This document shows positions 54,421 through 64,000 of a stretch of DNA of 64,000 nucleotides, piece after piece; position 1 is the first letter of the stretch, and the number at the start of each line of letters is the position of its first letter. The stretch comes from Psychroflexus sp. MES1-P1E. Lineage in GTDB: Bacteria > Bacteroidota > Bacteroidia > Flavobacteriales > Flavobacteriaceae. The stretch spans positions 38,078-102,077 of the forward strand of contig NZ_PJBS01000349.1 of assembly GCF_002836055.1 (NCBI RefSeq), written 5' to 3'. Under the pieces are notes generated by a model. That model searched no databases and was not told the origin of the DNA. It was given only the letters and a program-made list of their open reading frames with translations. The position numbers were made by a program, and so were the translations under genes.

Positions 54421-57135
54421 ATGAATAAAATATTTTGTGTTGCATTACTTCTAGCAACCACCTGCATTTTTGCCCAAGTTAAATTACAAGGTGTCGTTAA
54501 AGATAGCTTACAAAATCCTTTGGAGTTGGCCAATGTAGTAGCTATAAATCAAGCAACGAGTGGTTTGGAGTCCTATGGTATTACGGATGCTAATGGTAAT
54601 TTTAAATTACAGCTAGGTAAAAATGGCAGCTATAAAATACAAGTGAGTTACATTGGTTTGAAGACTTTTGAAGAGGTTTTGACCACTGATGAAAATGATA
54701 TTACAAAAGTGTACACCCTTCAAACTGATAAATCTCTAGATGAAGTCGAGATCAGTTACGAAATGCCAGTGACCATTAGAGGAGATACTCTTATTTACAA
54801 TGCGGACTCTTTTAGCGATGGTACCGAACGAAAGCTGGAAGATATCCTCGAAAATTTACCAGGGGTTGAGATTAATGAAAACGGCCAGATTGAAGTAGAA
54901 GGGAAAGTGGTGAATAAGCTCATGGTAAATGGCAAAGATTTTTTTGATGGGGATACCAAATTAGCTATAAAAAACATTCCTTCGAAAGCTGTCGATAAGA
55001 TCCAAGTCTTGAGAAATTATTCTGAAGTGGGCCAGCTCAGTGGGGTGAGAAATAACCAAGATAATGTGGCGATGAATATCAAACTGAAAGAAGGAAAGGA
55101 AAGCTTTTGGTTTGGTAATGTAACTGCAGCAGTAGGAACATCTCCTGAGGATGAGTTGTATTTGGTTCAGCCCAAATTATTCTATTACAGTCCTAAGTAC
55201 AGCCTTAATTTTATAGGAGACATAAATAATACGGGTGAAGCTGCCCTAACGCGAAGAGATATTAGAGGTTTTGGTGGAGGTTTTAGGGCCCCAAGTAGTA
55301 GTAGTGGAACTAGTATAAATCTTGGAGATAACAGCCTTAATTTCTTAACCAATCAAGACAATGCTCTGAAAATAGAAAATAAATTGGCCACTGGTAACTT
55401 TAGTTATTCACCAAAGCAGTCTCTAGACTTGAGTGGATTTCTTATTTACAATACCAGTCGCATTCTATCCAAAGAAAACAGTTTTGTCCAATATACCAAT
55501 TCAGATCTTGGTATTCCCGATGAACGAACAGAGCAATCTAGTGAAGAACGGTCTAACCAAGGCTTACTAAAACTTAGCGCTTCTTACAAACCAAACTTCA
55601 ATAATCAATTAGATTACGATGTTTTGGCACGTGTTTCTGAGGATTCTCAAGACCAAAATATACTTTCTTCAGTCATAGGAAATACAGTCCAAGTGGATGA
55701 AGTTAACCCTTACAGCATTAATCAAAATTTAAACTATTACTATACGCTTAATGAAAATAATATTTTTGCTTTGGAGGCTCAGCATTTGATAAAAGATGAA
55801 GATCCATTTTACAATGCTCGTTTAGGTAATGACCCCAATAGCGAAGACCCCTTCGACACTACAGCAGAAGCCATAGGTTTGGATACCTCACTGCAAACCT
55901 ATAATTTGACGCAAGACAGGCGTATCAAATCCAATCAGTTGGATGCTAAATTGGACTACTACAATATTCTCAATACGAAAAGCAATATCAATTTTACATT
56001 GGGGACTATCTTAAGTCGTCAAGACTTCAATTCTGATATCTTTCAATTTCTTGAAGATGGGTCTCAATTTGCACCCACTCCAACTTTTAATAATGGGCGG
56101 GCTACTAATGATATACAGTATAATTTTAGCGATATTTATTTAGGAGTCCATTATCGGGTGAAAGTGGGCAAATTCACTTTTACTCCCGGCTTTTCTGTTC
56201 ATGCTTATGGAAACAAGAATACCCAATTTGGAGTGACTTACGAAGATAATTTCTTTAGGTTATTACCAGATTTTGAAACTCGAATTCAGTTTAAGAAAAG
56301 TGAGTCATTGACTTTGAAGTACGATATGCGTAATCAATTTACGGATGTGACAAGATTGGCAGAGGGCCTAGTATTGAACAGCTTCAATAGTATTCAATTT
56401 GGCGAGCCTGAACTCCAAAATGCCTTGTCCAATAACATAAGTTTATTGTACAGCAGTTTCAACCTATTCAACTATACCAATGTGTTTGCCAGAGCGGCAT
56501 ATTCCAGTAATATCGATCAAATACGAAGCTTAACAAACTTTGAGAATGTTATCCGAACCAGCACTTTCTTCAATTCTAATTTTGCAGATGAAAACGTGAG
56601 TGTCTTTGGGCGAGTTCAGCGAACCTTCGGGAAGGTAAGAGCAACAATCAACACTAGTTTTAACTATAGTAAAATCAACCAGTTTATTCAAGGTTCGCAA
56701 TCGCTTAACGAAGGCTTCACCCAAACCTATACCCCAGGGATTCGTACAAACTTTAAGGTGGCTCCAAATGTGAGTTTTAATTACCGCTATAGCATAACAA
56801 ACAATAATCAAGGAAGCCGGGAGACCAAGTTTATAACAAACGCTCCTTCCATAGACTTCGACGCTTATATCTGGAAAAAGGTGACTTTCCGGACCAATTA
56901 TTCTTATACCAACCAAGACCTTGGTAATGGTGAATCGCAGTCCTTCCAAAACTGGGATGCTAGCCTTTCTTACAGAAAAGATAGAGATGCTAAATGGGAA
57001 TACGAAATCAAAGCAACTAACCTTTTGGATATCGATTCTCAGGTCAGGAACAGCGCAAATAATATTTCTGTTTTTAGCTCAGAAACCTTTATTCAGCCTA
57101 GATTTATTACGTTTAGGTTTGTGTATACTTTGTAA
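54421..57135 (+). CDS. Carboxypeptidase-regulatory-domain outer membrane receptor
   Basis: 904 residues. Signal peptide ends at IFAQ (about 19), then a carboxypeptidase-like regulatory domain (about 22-95, VVKDSLQNPLELANVVAI), a plug (about 115-220, LENLPGVEINENGQIEVEGK) and an outer-membrane barrel to the C-terminal RFVYTL. Related to TonB-dependent receptors of the GLPGLI-linked type. It forms an operon with the GLPGLI gene. Its last 448 bp are duplicated 2018 bp downstream. Confidence 0.9.
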   Translation: MNKIFCVALLLATTCIFAQVKLQGVVKDSLQNPLELANVVAINQATSGLESYGITDANGNFKLQLGKNGSYKIQVSYIGLKTFEEVLTTDENDITKVYTLQTDKSLDEVEISYEMPVTIRGDTLIYNADSFSDGTERKLEDILENLPGVEINENGQIEVEGKVVNKLMVNGKDFFDGDTKLAIKNIPSKAVDKIQVLRNYSEVGQLSGVRNNQDNVAMNIKLKEGKESFWFGNVTAAVGTSPEDELYLVQPKLFYYSPKYSLNFIGDINNTGEAALTRRDIRGFGGGFRAPSSSSGTSINLGDNSLNFLTNQDNALKIENKLATGNFSYSPKQSLDLSGFLIYNTSRILSKENSFVQYTNSDLGIPDERTEQSSEERSNQGLLKLSASYKPNFNNQLDYDVLARVSEDSQDQNILSSVIGNTVQVDEVNPYSINQNLNYYYTLNENNIFALEAQHLIKDEDPFYNARLGNDPNSEDPFDTTAEAIGLDTSLQTYNLTQDRRIKSNQLDAKLDYYNILNTKSNINFTLGTILSRQDFNSDIFQFLEDGSQFAPTPTFNNGRATNDIQYNFSDIYLGVHYRVKVGKFTFTPGFSVHAYGNKNTQFGVTYEDNFFRLLPDFETRIQFKKSESLTLKYDMRNQFTDVTRLAEGLVLNSFNSIQFGEPELQNALSNNISLLYSSFNLFNYTNVFARAAYSSNIDQIRSLTNFENVIRTSTFFNSNFADENVSVFGRVQRTFGKVRATINTSFNYSKINQFIQGSQSLNEGFTQTYTPGIRTNFKVAPNVSFNYRYSITNNNQGSRETKFITNAPSIDFDAYIWKKVTFRTNYSYTNQDLGNGESQSFQNWDASLSYRKDRDAKWEYEIKATNLLDIDSQVRNSANNISVFSSETFIQPRFITFRFVYTL

Positions 57136-57184
57136 TGAATAGAGCTAGCGATTAAAACTTTGTTTCACCTAAAAAAAATAAAAA

Positions 57185-57218
57185 GCAACTTATCAAGGAT
57201 TTCCTAAGTGGCTCTTTA
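57185..57218. terminator. Possible terminator after the receptor gene
   Basis: Stem gcaactta / taagtggc with one mismatch, 12-nt loop, an A run before it and tcttta after; may serve both convergent genes. Confidence 0.45.
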
Positions 57219-57261
57219 TTTAATTTGCTAATTCAAACCTTTATAAAACTATTTTAATATG

Positions 57262-58530
57262 TTAGAATTTATATCCAAGCAAAAATTGAAATCTGGTTGG
57301 TGTGCTATCTAACTCTATGTATTTAGAAATTCCAGTTCCTATTTCAGTTCTAATCTCGAAAGAATATCTCTTGTACTTTAGTCCGGTTCCAAACAGTATC
57401 CCTTGCTCATAGTTTCTTGTTAAAGGAAGAGCTCTTCCTTCAACTATGCTAACCATGGAATTAAAAACAAATTCTTCTTTCATATAATTAGTTTCACTTA
57501 TTGAGAAGCCATTAGAAAAACCTGCATTAACGTAGATGAACATATGACCAACAGGGTATTTAAAACGTACTAAAGTGTTGATTTTTATATAGGAATAAGC
57601 AAATTCTGTAGTCGTTGTGCTAAAATTATTCTCACCACTTAAAACCTCTTTAAACTGATTTTCAACATTATAACTAGAGTAAAATAACTCACTATTTATC
57701 GACCATTTGCGTTGATATTTAGGGAAGATCAAGTCTAAAAATATCCCTCCTGCAAAATTTACAGACTGTGGATAGTCTACTCGAGTAAGCTTTGGAAATC
57801 TGGAACCACTGAACTTTAACGAGGTCAAAGAGGCCCCAACGAGTGCACCCACTTCAATAATTAATTTCTTTCGTTCTTTCTGGAAAGCTATGTCAAGTGA
57901 AGTACATTCGTTATAGTGTCTAAAAAGGCGGAATAAACTCCCTTCCGTATATGTTGTGTTCTTAAGCTTAGAGCTTATAGTGTTGCAATCTTTAAGATAT
58001 AAAGTCAATTGACCTAGATATCTATTGTTTTCGATAATTACACTTTTACCAGTTGTTCCTTGCTTTTGTAGGTACTTTTTATGGACTAATAAATCAAACT
58101 TTCCATCTCTTTTTATGTAATAATTTTCTCGTGAGTCTTTGTTTTTATAGTAAAACAATTCTTTATCACCCCTAATCAGTACCTGAAGAAACGTCGTATC
58201 AACTTTAATATTTAGTTGTTCATAGGTCTTAAGTTCATTGGTGCTTAGTTTTGTCACTTCTGTTTCTACAATTCCACCAGAATATATTTGATCTTCTACT
58301 CCAAACTCAATGATATCCAAAGGATTAAATACTATTGGATTATTTGTGTTACTAGATTTAAATTTAATTTCATTTGGGGTTTTATCCCAATCTCTAAAAT
58401 CTATAATTCCATTAATGGTGTCTTTATTTTTCTTTATAATGTAGCCAGGAAGATAATTCTGTTGAGAATAGGATAGAGAAAATACAAGGGTTAATATTAA
58501 TGCCATTGTAAATTTTGTAAGTGTTTTCAT
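57262..58530 (-). CDS. Exported protein with barrel-like C-terminal half
   Basis: 422 residues. Signal peptide ends at SYSQQ (about 23). The first half (PGYIIKKNKDTINGIIDFRDW and following) is not a domain I can name. The second half (about 225-422) has barrel-like strands such as GGIFLDLIFPKYQRKW and FQFLLGYKF at the C-terminus. Probably an outer-membrane protein. It lies in opposite orientation between the receptor and the duplicated receptor 3' end. Confidence 0.8.
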   Translation of the reverse strand: MKTLTKFTMALILTLVFSLSYSQQNYLPGYIIKKNKDTINGIIDFRDWDKTPNEIKFKSSNTNNPIVFNPLDIIEFGVEDQIYSGGIVETEVTKLSTNELKTYEQLNIKVDTTFLQVLIRGDKELFYYKNKDSRENYYIKRDGKFDLLVHKKYLQKQGTTGKSVIIENNRYLGQLTLYLKDCNTISSKLKNTTYTEGSLFRLFRHYNECTSLDIAFQKERKKLIIEVGALVGASLTSLKFSGSRFPKLTRVDYPQSVNFAGGIFLDLIFPKYQRKWSINSELFYSSYNVENQFKEVLSGENNFSTTTTEFAYSYIKINTLVRFKYPVGHMFIYVNAGFSNGFSISETNYMKEEFVFNSMVSIVEGRALPLTRNYEQGILFGTGLKYKRYSFEIRTEIGTGISKYIELDSTPTRFQFLLGYKF

Positions 58531-58705
58531 GCGTTTTTTAAATTATAGATTGTTTCAAAAGCCAAATTTTAGGTAACATATAGTAGTCATGGTTAATAAT
58601 TCAATATACAAAAAATTTGTTCTTTATTAATTTTTGAACTAAACAAAGTCTTGTACTGCACCTTCTGCTCAACAGATCTTCGGAAAGGACAAGCAATTTA
58701 TCAAC

Positions 58706-59157
58706 TCAAGGTTCGCAATCGCTTAACGAAGGCTTTACTCAAGCCTATACCCCAGGGATTCGTACAAACTTTAAGGTGGCTCCAAATGTGAGTTTTAATT
58801 ACCGCTATAGCATAACAAACAACAACTAAGGAAGCCGGGAGACCAAGTTTATAACAAACGCTCCTTCCATAGACTTTGATGCTTATATCTGGAAAAAGGT
58901 GACTTTCTGGACCAATTATTCTTATACCAACCAAGACCTTGGTAATGGTGAATCGCAGTCCTTCCAAAACTGGGATGCTAGCCTTTCTTACAGAAAAGAT
59001 AGAGATGCTAAATGGGAATACGAAATCAAAGCAACTAATCTTTTGGATATCGATTCTCAGGTCAGGAACAGCGCAAATAATATTTTTGTCTTTAGCTCAG
59101 AAACCTTTATTCAGCCAAGATTTGTTACGTTTAGGTTTGTGTATACTTTGTAATGGC
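58706..59157 (+). pseudogene. Duplicated 3' end of the upstream receptor gene
   Basis: 452 bp aligned without gaps to 56688-57139 at an offset of 2018; I count 14 differences (about 97 percent identity), nearly all transitions. One of them turns CAA into a stop (58828-58830). The upstream 5' nine-tenths of a receptor are absent, so it is a fragment. Upstream bases 58531-58705 show nothing recognisable. Confidence 0.92.
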
Positions 59158-59287
59158 TTAATGAGTTGGTTATCTCATTTTTTTGCTCGTTTTATGTCTG
59201 TAACTTTAAAGGTATGGTTTATTAAAAGTCTATTTCCAGTGCTGAAAGAATAGAACAAATCCTTAGTTCGTAAACTATCCTTTCGAA

Positions 59288-61831
59288 TTATGGGTGACCG
59301 TTTAATGTTTTCGATAAATAAATTGCGGTTTTGCTGAATTCGTTTTTGGCAACTTCGTTTGGAGTGCCTTCTGCGACCACTTTTCCGCCTTCTTTTCCTG
59401 CTCCAGGACCTATGTCGATAACCCAATCACTCCCAGCCACTATCTGCATATCGTGTTCAACTACAATTACAGTATTGCCAGCATCCACCAATCTCGCCAA
59501 TTGGAGTTGTAATTTTTCTACATCTGTTGGGTGTAAGCCTGTAGTGGGTTCGTCTAAAATATAAAGTGTATTTCCTCGGCTTAGTCGCTGGAGCTCCGTA
59601 GCAAGTTTAATGCGCTGTGCTTCTCCACCGGAAAGCTCAGTTGCTGGTTGGCCCAAACGCAAATAACCTAAACCTACTTCCTTCAACACCTTGAGGGGGC
59701 GACTTACTCGGTCTTCTTTTTCAAAAAATACGGCTGCTTTATCTACGGTCATGTCAAGAACTTGGTTGATATTTTTTTCGTGATACTCAACTTCCAAGGT
59801 TTCGGGATTATACCGCGCACCTTCACAAACAGGGCAGGGCGCATAGACACTTGGTAAAAAGAGCAGTTCAACCATCACAAAACCTTCACCATCACAATTG
59901 GGACACCGACCTTTACCCACATTAAATGAAAAGCGACCGGCATTATAGTGGCGTGCTTTTGCTAATTTTGTTGAAGCAAATAATTTCCGTACAACATCAA
60001 ATAAGCCTGTGTAGGTCGCCAGATTAGAGCGCGGTGTTCTCCCAATCGGTTTCTGATTGACCACCACCATGCGTTTGACACCTTCTGAACCCGCGATGAT
60101 TTCTCCTCCTAGCGTCTCTACGGTATCTTTTTGTAAGACCTCTTCGTCTTCTTCTTTAAGAAGGCCCTTTCCTAATTTTATGGACATTAATTCAACTAAT
60201 ACTTGACTCACTAAGCTGCTTTTACCTGAGCCTGAAACTCCAGTGACACTCGTTAGCACTCCTAAAGGAAAGGATACTCCAAGATCTGTTAAATTATTTC
60301 TGGTTACTCCACTTAATTTCAACCAGCCGATAGGCTCTCGGGGTATGGTCTTTTTAAAAGGCAGATGATTAAAAAGATGTTCTCTGGTTTTGGACCGTTT
60401 ACTGTTTTTTAAACCGGATGGTGGTCCGCTATATAAAATTTCACCACCACCTTCCCCAGCATCTGGACCTACATCTACAATCCAGTCGGCATGGCGAATC
60501 ACATCTAACTCATGTTCAACGACAAATAGTGAATTACCGGAAGCTTTTAATCTATCCAGAGTTTTTAGTAAGGCTTCGGTGTCAGCAGGGTGCAATCCTG
60601 CAGAAGGCTCGTCCAATACATACACCACCCCAAACAAATTGCTACGCACTTGGGTCGCAAGTCTTAACCGCTGATGTTCCCCAGGGGAAAGAGAAGGTGT
60701 GCTGCGCTCCAAGGATAAATAGCCTAAGCCCAATTCCAATAAAACAATTACTCTCGCCACAAGATCTTCGGCGATTCTTTGAGCTACTATTGCTTTTTCC
60801 TGATGCTGTTTGGTTAATTTGAGTAAAGCAGGCGCCGTGCCATCACCATAAGGAGCGAAAATAGAAAGTAATTTCTCTAGAGGTAATCTCGAAATGTCGG
60901 CAATATCATAACCAGCAAAAGTCACAGAAAGCGATTCGCGGCGTAAACGTTTACCCTTACAGGACCCGCATTCGCTGCTTATCATGTACTGCAACACACG
61001 TTTTTTCATCAAAGTACTTTGCGTATTTGCAAAAGTGTGCAGAACATGTCTTTTCGCACCCGTATACGTGCCCTTATAACTAGGTTCAGTTTTACTTTTG
61101 ATGGCAAGTTTTACGTCGTCTCTGCTTAAGTCACGATACACAGGTACCTGCGGGCGATCGTTTGTAAATAAGATCCAGTCGCGTTCTTTTTTAGGAAGGT
61201 CTTTCCAAGGGATATCCACGTCATAGCCGAGAGTGGTCAAAATATCGCGAAGGTTTTTCCCTTGCCAAGCTGGTGGCCATGCCGCTATGGCTTTTTCTCT
61301 TATCGTTAAGGAATCATCGGGAACCATGCTCTCTTCAGTGACTTGGTGTATTTTACCCAATCCATGGCATTTAGGGCAAACTCCTTCTGGTGTGTTGGTG
61401 GAAAATGAATCAGCATATAAAAGAGGCTGTCCGTCTGGATAATCACCAGCACGGGAATATAGCATGCGTAATAGGTTAGACAATGTAGTCACAGAACCAA
61501 CCGAGGATCGCGTAGTACCTGAACCTCTTTGCTGCTGTAGAGCAACAGCTGGGGGTAGGCCTTCGATTTTGTCGACTTCTGGGATAGGCATTTGATGGAA
61601 AAGTCGCCGGGCGTAGGGCGATACAGATTCAAGATACCTACGCTCAGCTTCGGCATACAGAGTGCCAAAAGCAAGCGATGACTTACCTGATCCTGAAACC
61701 CCAGTAAATACTACCAATGCATCGCGGGGAATGTCTAAAGTTACATTTTTAAGATTGTGTTGCCGTGCTCCATGTATACCTACGAAGCCCTGTTTTTGTG
61801 TCTTATTATCATTCGGTTGTCCCATGCGCAC
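59288..61831 (-). CDS. UvrA-like excinuclease ATPase, short form
   Basis: 847 residues; standard UvrA is about 940. Two ABC ATPase halves with Walker [14 protein letters not shown] and [13 protein letters not shown], signature [12 protein letters not shown] in the first and [12 protein letters not shown] in the second. Zinc-finger Cys pairs at [26 protein letters not shown] and CPVCEGAR. The shorter length and variant first signature fit the UvrA2 class of accessory UvrA proteins rather than the housekeeping UvrA. Codon use looks richer in GC than neighbours, suggesting transfer. Confidence 0.9.
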   Translation of the reverse strand: MRMGQPNDNKTQKQGFVGIHGARQHNLKNVTLDIPRDALVVFTGVSGSGKSSLAFGTLYAEAERRYLESVSPYARRLFHQMPIPEVDKIEGLPPAVALQQQRGSGTTRSSVGSVTTLSNLLRMLYSRAGDYPDGQPLLYADSFSTNTPEGVCPKCHGLGKIHQVTEESMVPDDSLTIREKAIAAWPPAWQGKNLRDILTTLGYDVDIPWKDLPKKERDWILFTNDRPQVPVYRDLSRDDVKLAIKSKTEPSYKGTYTGAKRHVLHTFANTQSTLMKKRVLQYMISSECGSCKGKRLRRESLSVTFAGYDIADISRLPLEKLLSIFAPYGDGTAPALLKLTKQHQEKAIVAQRIAEDLVARVIVLLELGLGYLSLERSTPSLSPGEHQRLRLATQVRSNLFGVVYVLDEPSAGLHPADTEALLKTLDRLKASGNSLFVVEHELDVIRHADWIVDVGPDAGEGGGEILYSGPPSGLKNSKRSKTREHLFNHLPFKKTIPREPIGWLKLSGVTRNNLTDLGVSFPLGVLTSVTGVSGSGKSSLVSQVLVELMSIKLGKGLLKEEDEEVLQKDTVETLGGEIIAGSEGVKRMVVVNQKPIGRTPRSNLATYTGLFDVVRKLFASTKLAKARHYNAGRFSFNVGKGRCPNCDGEGFVMVELLFLPSVYAPCPVCEGARYNPETLEVEYHEKNINQVLDMTVDKAAVFFEKEDRVSRPLKVLKEVGLGYLRLGQPATELSGGEAQRIKLATELQRLSRGNTLYILDEPTTGLHPTDVEKLQLQLARLVDAGNTVIVVEHDMQIVAGSDWVIDIGPGAGKEGGKVVAEGTPNEVAKNEFSKTAIYLSKTLNGHP

Positions 61832-61974
61832 CTTCGTTCAAAAAATATACCAAGACCTTACTTATAGCATTCAAGTTTAGAAGTCATATATTCTAATGAT
61901 TAAGGGCCTTATTGTCATGGAGACAAACACCTTTTTTGAAGAACACAGAGCTGAATTTTTATATTGGCCCTTTT

Positions 61975-63918
61975 TTAAACATCTTCAATTTCGGAAGTTT
62001 CGGTCTTATTCTCAGAGGGTATGTTTTCCTTTTTAAGGTAGTTATCTAAAAACTTTAGAATCCTACTATAGGATTCTATTTGATTTTCCTTTTTAACAAA
62101 ACCATGACCTTCATCTTCAAATAAAACATATTCCACGGGGACACCATTTTCTCTAACACCAGCAACAATCTCATCACTTTCTACTTGTAATACTCTAGGA
62201 TCCTGAGCGCCTTGTAAAACGATTAATGGTTTAGTGACTTTATCGGTATGAAATAAAGGAGAGATGCGTTTTAATCTAATAGAGTCTGCTGAAAAAGGAT
62301 CTCCTAGTTCTAGGTATAACGATTCTCTCATAGATTCCCAATAGGGTGGTATACTCTTTAATGTTCTTATCCAATTGGTCACCCCAAAAAGATTGACGCC
62401 CACATCAAACTCTTCTGGAGTGTAAGTTAATGCGGCCATGGTCATGTATCCACCATAAGAACCTCCAATGATTCCTATTTTGTCGCCATCAATTTCAGTT
62501 TGCGAGGCCAACCAATTTTTACCTTCTACACAATCTTGTAAATCTTTCTCACCGTGGTTGAGGTCATCCATTTTGTAAAATGTTTTACCGTAACCACTAC
62601 TCCCACGGTTATTAACCGCTAAAACGGCATACCCATGATTGACCATATATTGAATAAGAGAACTAAACCCTTGTCGGGATTGTCCGCCAGGACCGCCATG
62701 AACCCAAACCATAGCTGGTACTTTGTTTTCAACAGACGCTTGATGTGGTAAGTAATAGATAGCCGGAATCTCAACACCATCAAAAGATTTAAAACGAATT
62801 ACTTTTGCAGTTACTAAATCTTCAACATCTATAGCCTCGTTAAGAACATCAGTTAATTTATGTTGTTCTTTCGTTTCTATGTTATAGGTATATAAATCTG
62901 AAGGGGAATTAGACCCACCAGCATACATACGCATCCATTTTTCATCATCGCTAAAACCAACACTTGTGATACTTTGATCTTTAAAATCTGGCAAATCAAT
63001 AGCCTTCATTGTTTTGGAATCTAAAACTTGAATTGCATTTTTACCATCCTCATTCACATAAACAACCATGTATTTTCCCTCGGACGTAAAACCACTACCC
63101 ATGATATCCCAAGATTTTTCTAGAACTTTTTTCTTCTCTTTAGTAGCCAAATTATAAGACATTAAATAGGAGAATTCTCCACCATCGTCAGTCGTGTAAT
63201 AGAATTTAGAATTATCATTCGAGAAATCTTGAGACGAGTTCTTACTTTGATTTTCATTGATTTTAATCATTTCTTCAGTCTTTACATCATAAAGAAATAA
63301 ATCGCTATCATTTGTATTTAAAGATTTGGTGAGTGCAAAATAATTTTCATCACTAGACATTCCTGAAAAATTGAGTCCACTATCATCTTGATAAATCAGT
63401 TCTGAAGAAAAATCATCAATAGACATTTTATAAACATCAAAATAACTCGGATTTCTCTTATTAGAGCCAAAATACAGATATTGGTCATCGTCTGACCAGC
63501 CATAAAAAGTAGATTTCGCCTCTTTGTCTGGGGTGATATCTTTTATATTTCCTTCCAAATCCCTTACGAACAGATGATCTATTTCGTCTCCATTCCCATC
63601 GGCACTTAATAGGATTCTATTGTCATTTGGGAAATAAGATTCTGCAAAAATCGAAGTACTATCTGAGGCTGTAATCGCCGTCATTTCTCCTCCTTTAGAT
63701 GGAACAGTGAACACATTGTAAATCCCAGAGCGATTACTGGAAATAAGTAAACTACTGTTATCCGATGAAAAACTTCCACCACCTATAGCTTCGTTATCCA
63801 TAAATTGTTCAATAGTATATTGCTTAATTTCGCGATTGACCATCGCTTCGTCTGTTTTTTCTTTCTTACAAGAAAACAAGAAAACTAATAAGCCTAATCC
63901 TAGAAATGTTGTTTTCAT
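61975..63918 (-). CDS. S9-family prolyl oligopeptidase-like lipoprotein
   Basis: 647 residues. Lipobox LVFLFSCKKE (Cys about 17). N-terminal propeller-type region with repeated DD/SDD blocks (about 40-375), then an alpha/beta hydrolase domain (about 390-640). Catalytic Ser in GGSYGGYMTM, Asp in QGAQDPRVLQ, His in EDEGHGFVKK. It probably degrades peptides in the periplasm or at the cell surface. The 82 bp after its start to the window end hold nothing identified. Confidence 0.95.
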   Translation of the reverse strand: MKTTFLGLGLLVFLFSCKKEKTDEAMVNREIKQYTIEQFMDNEAIGGGSFSSDNSSLLISSNRSGIYNVFTVPSKGGEMTAITASDSTSIFAESYFPNDNRILLSADGNGDEIDHLFVRDLEGNIKDITPDKEAKSTFYGWSDDDQYLYFGSNKRNPSYFDVYKMSIDDFSSELIYQDDSGLNFSGMSSDENYFALTKSLNTNDSDLFLYDVKTEEMIKINENQSKNSSQDFSNDNSKFYYTTDDGGEFSYLMSYNLATKEKKKVLEKSWDIMGSGFTSEGKYMVVYVNEDGKNAIQVLDSKTMKAIDLPDFKDQSITSVGFSDDEKWMRMYAGGSNSPSDLYTYNIETKEQHKLTDVLNEAIDVEDLVTAKVIRFKSFDGVEIPAIYYLPHQASVENKVPAMVWVHGGPGGQSRQGFSSLIQYMVNHGYAVLAVNNRGSSGYGKTFYKMDDLNHGEKDLQDCVEGKNWLASQTEIDGDKIGIIGGSYGGYMTMAALTYTPEEFDVGVNLFGVTNWIRTLKSIPPYWESMRESLYLELGDPFSADSIRLKRISPLFHTDKVTKPLIVLQGAQDPRVLQVESDEIVAGVRENGVPVEYVLFEDEGHGFVKKENQIESYSRILKFLDNYLKKENIPSENKTETSEIEDV

Positions 63919-64000
63919 ACCAATAGTTTTAAAATTAAAAATAAATATACACTATTAAAAATTAGTATCTGATGTGTTGTTTTTTGTGAAGTATTTTATC

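Noticed and set aside
56530-56949. Minus-strand frames of 139 and 88 codons that repeat each other (second at 58701-58967)
   Set aside because: They are reverse shadows of the duplicated receptor barrel; the similarity comes from the duplication.
58899-59153. 84-codon frame resembling a C-terminal receptor gene
   Set aside because: It is only the end of the duplicated receptor fragment, has no start context and is cut off by an in-frame stop upstream.
60418-60822. Plus-strand frame of 134 codons inside the UvrA-like gene
   Set aside because: Antisense shadow of a conserved ATPase; no signal, domain or ribosome site.
1-64000. CRISPR arrays, rRNA and tRNA genes, complete IS elements or phage genes
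   Set aside because: No regularly spaced repeats, no rRNA signatures and no cloverleaf were recognised; no intact transposase or integrase gene was seen.

Overview
The window comes from a member of the Bacteroidota, almost certainly Flavobacteriaceae. It carries the type IX secretion translocon gene sprA, a protein with a C-terminal T9SS sorting domain, a GLPGLI protein paired with a TonB-dependent receptor, a paired subunit III cytochrome oxidase cluster, DUF5916, DUF3667, DUF3098 and DUF6428 proteins, AT-rich DNA and repeated TAnnTTTG -7 promoter boxes. The species cannot be named from sequence alone. Several decayed genes and repeat-like intergenic elements suggest a genome with ongoing gene decay.

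Layout. 1-4453: 3' part of sprA, then gcvH, a VanZ-family gene and a TonB-type energy transducer. 4600-6413: a heavily decayed remB-like gliding gene. 6495-12803: cytochrome oxidase assembly and subunit cluster (heme O synthase, two subunit III proteins, subunit IV, SCO, DUF420, small membrane proteins), then an ArsC/Spx-like protein and an EamA transporter. 13148-16263 (minus): fasciclin and DUF5916 proteins. 16357-19390: arsenic resistance cluster (ArsR, DUF6428, ACR3, phosphatase-like arsenate reductase) with a hairpin element inserted in it. 20479-25598: TetR regulator and a complete ABC/HlyD/TolC exporter whose ATPase motifs are largely non-canonical. 25595-29406: ribE, pdxA, DUF177, rpmF, a T9SS cargo protein and a cold-shock protein. 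29523-37889: ClC channel, aspS, tag, truB, uppP, DUF3098, ftsX. 37890-38996: a repeat and a broken barrel gene interrupted by the second copy of the hairpin element. 38997-45630: leuS and polA, convergent. 46354-53366: metallophosphoesterase, DUF885 and M57 proteases, a royal-jelly-family lipoprotein and three broken genes. 53526-59157: GLPGLI/receptor pair, a barrel-like protein and a duplicated receptor 3' end. 59288-63918: UvrA-like ATPase and an S9 peptidase.

The most unusual object is leuS. It encodes 1218 residues, far more than a normal leucyl-tRNA synthetase, because a complete DUF559 (Vsr-like, PD-(D/E)XK) nuclease-type domain sits in frame just before the editing domain. The inserted DNA is bounded by imperfect inverted repeats. 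A second, shorter in-frame insert near the N-terminus is flanked by short direct repeats. The second theme is a roughly 160-bp hairpin element, present twice, with terminal inverted repeats and a conserved internal stem-loop.
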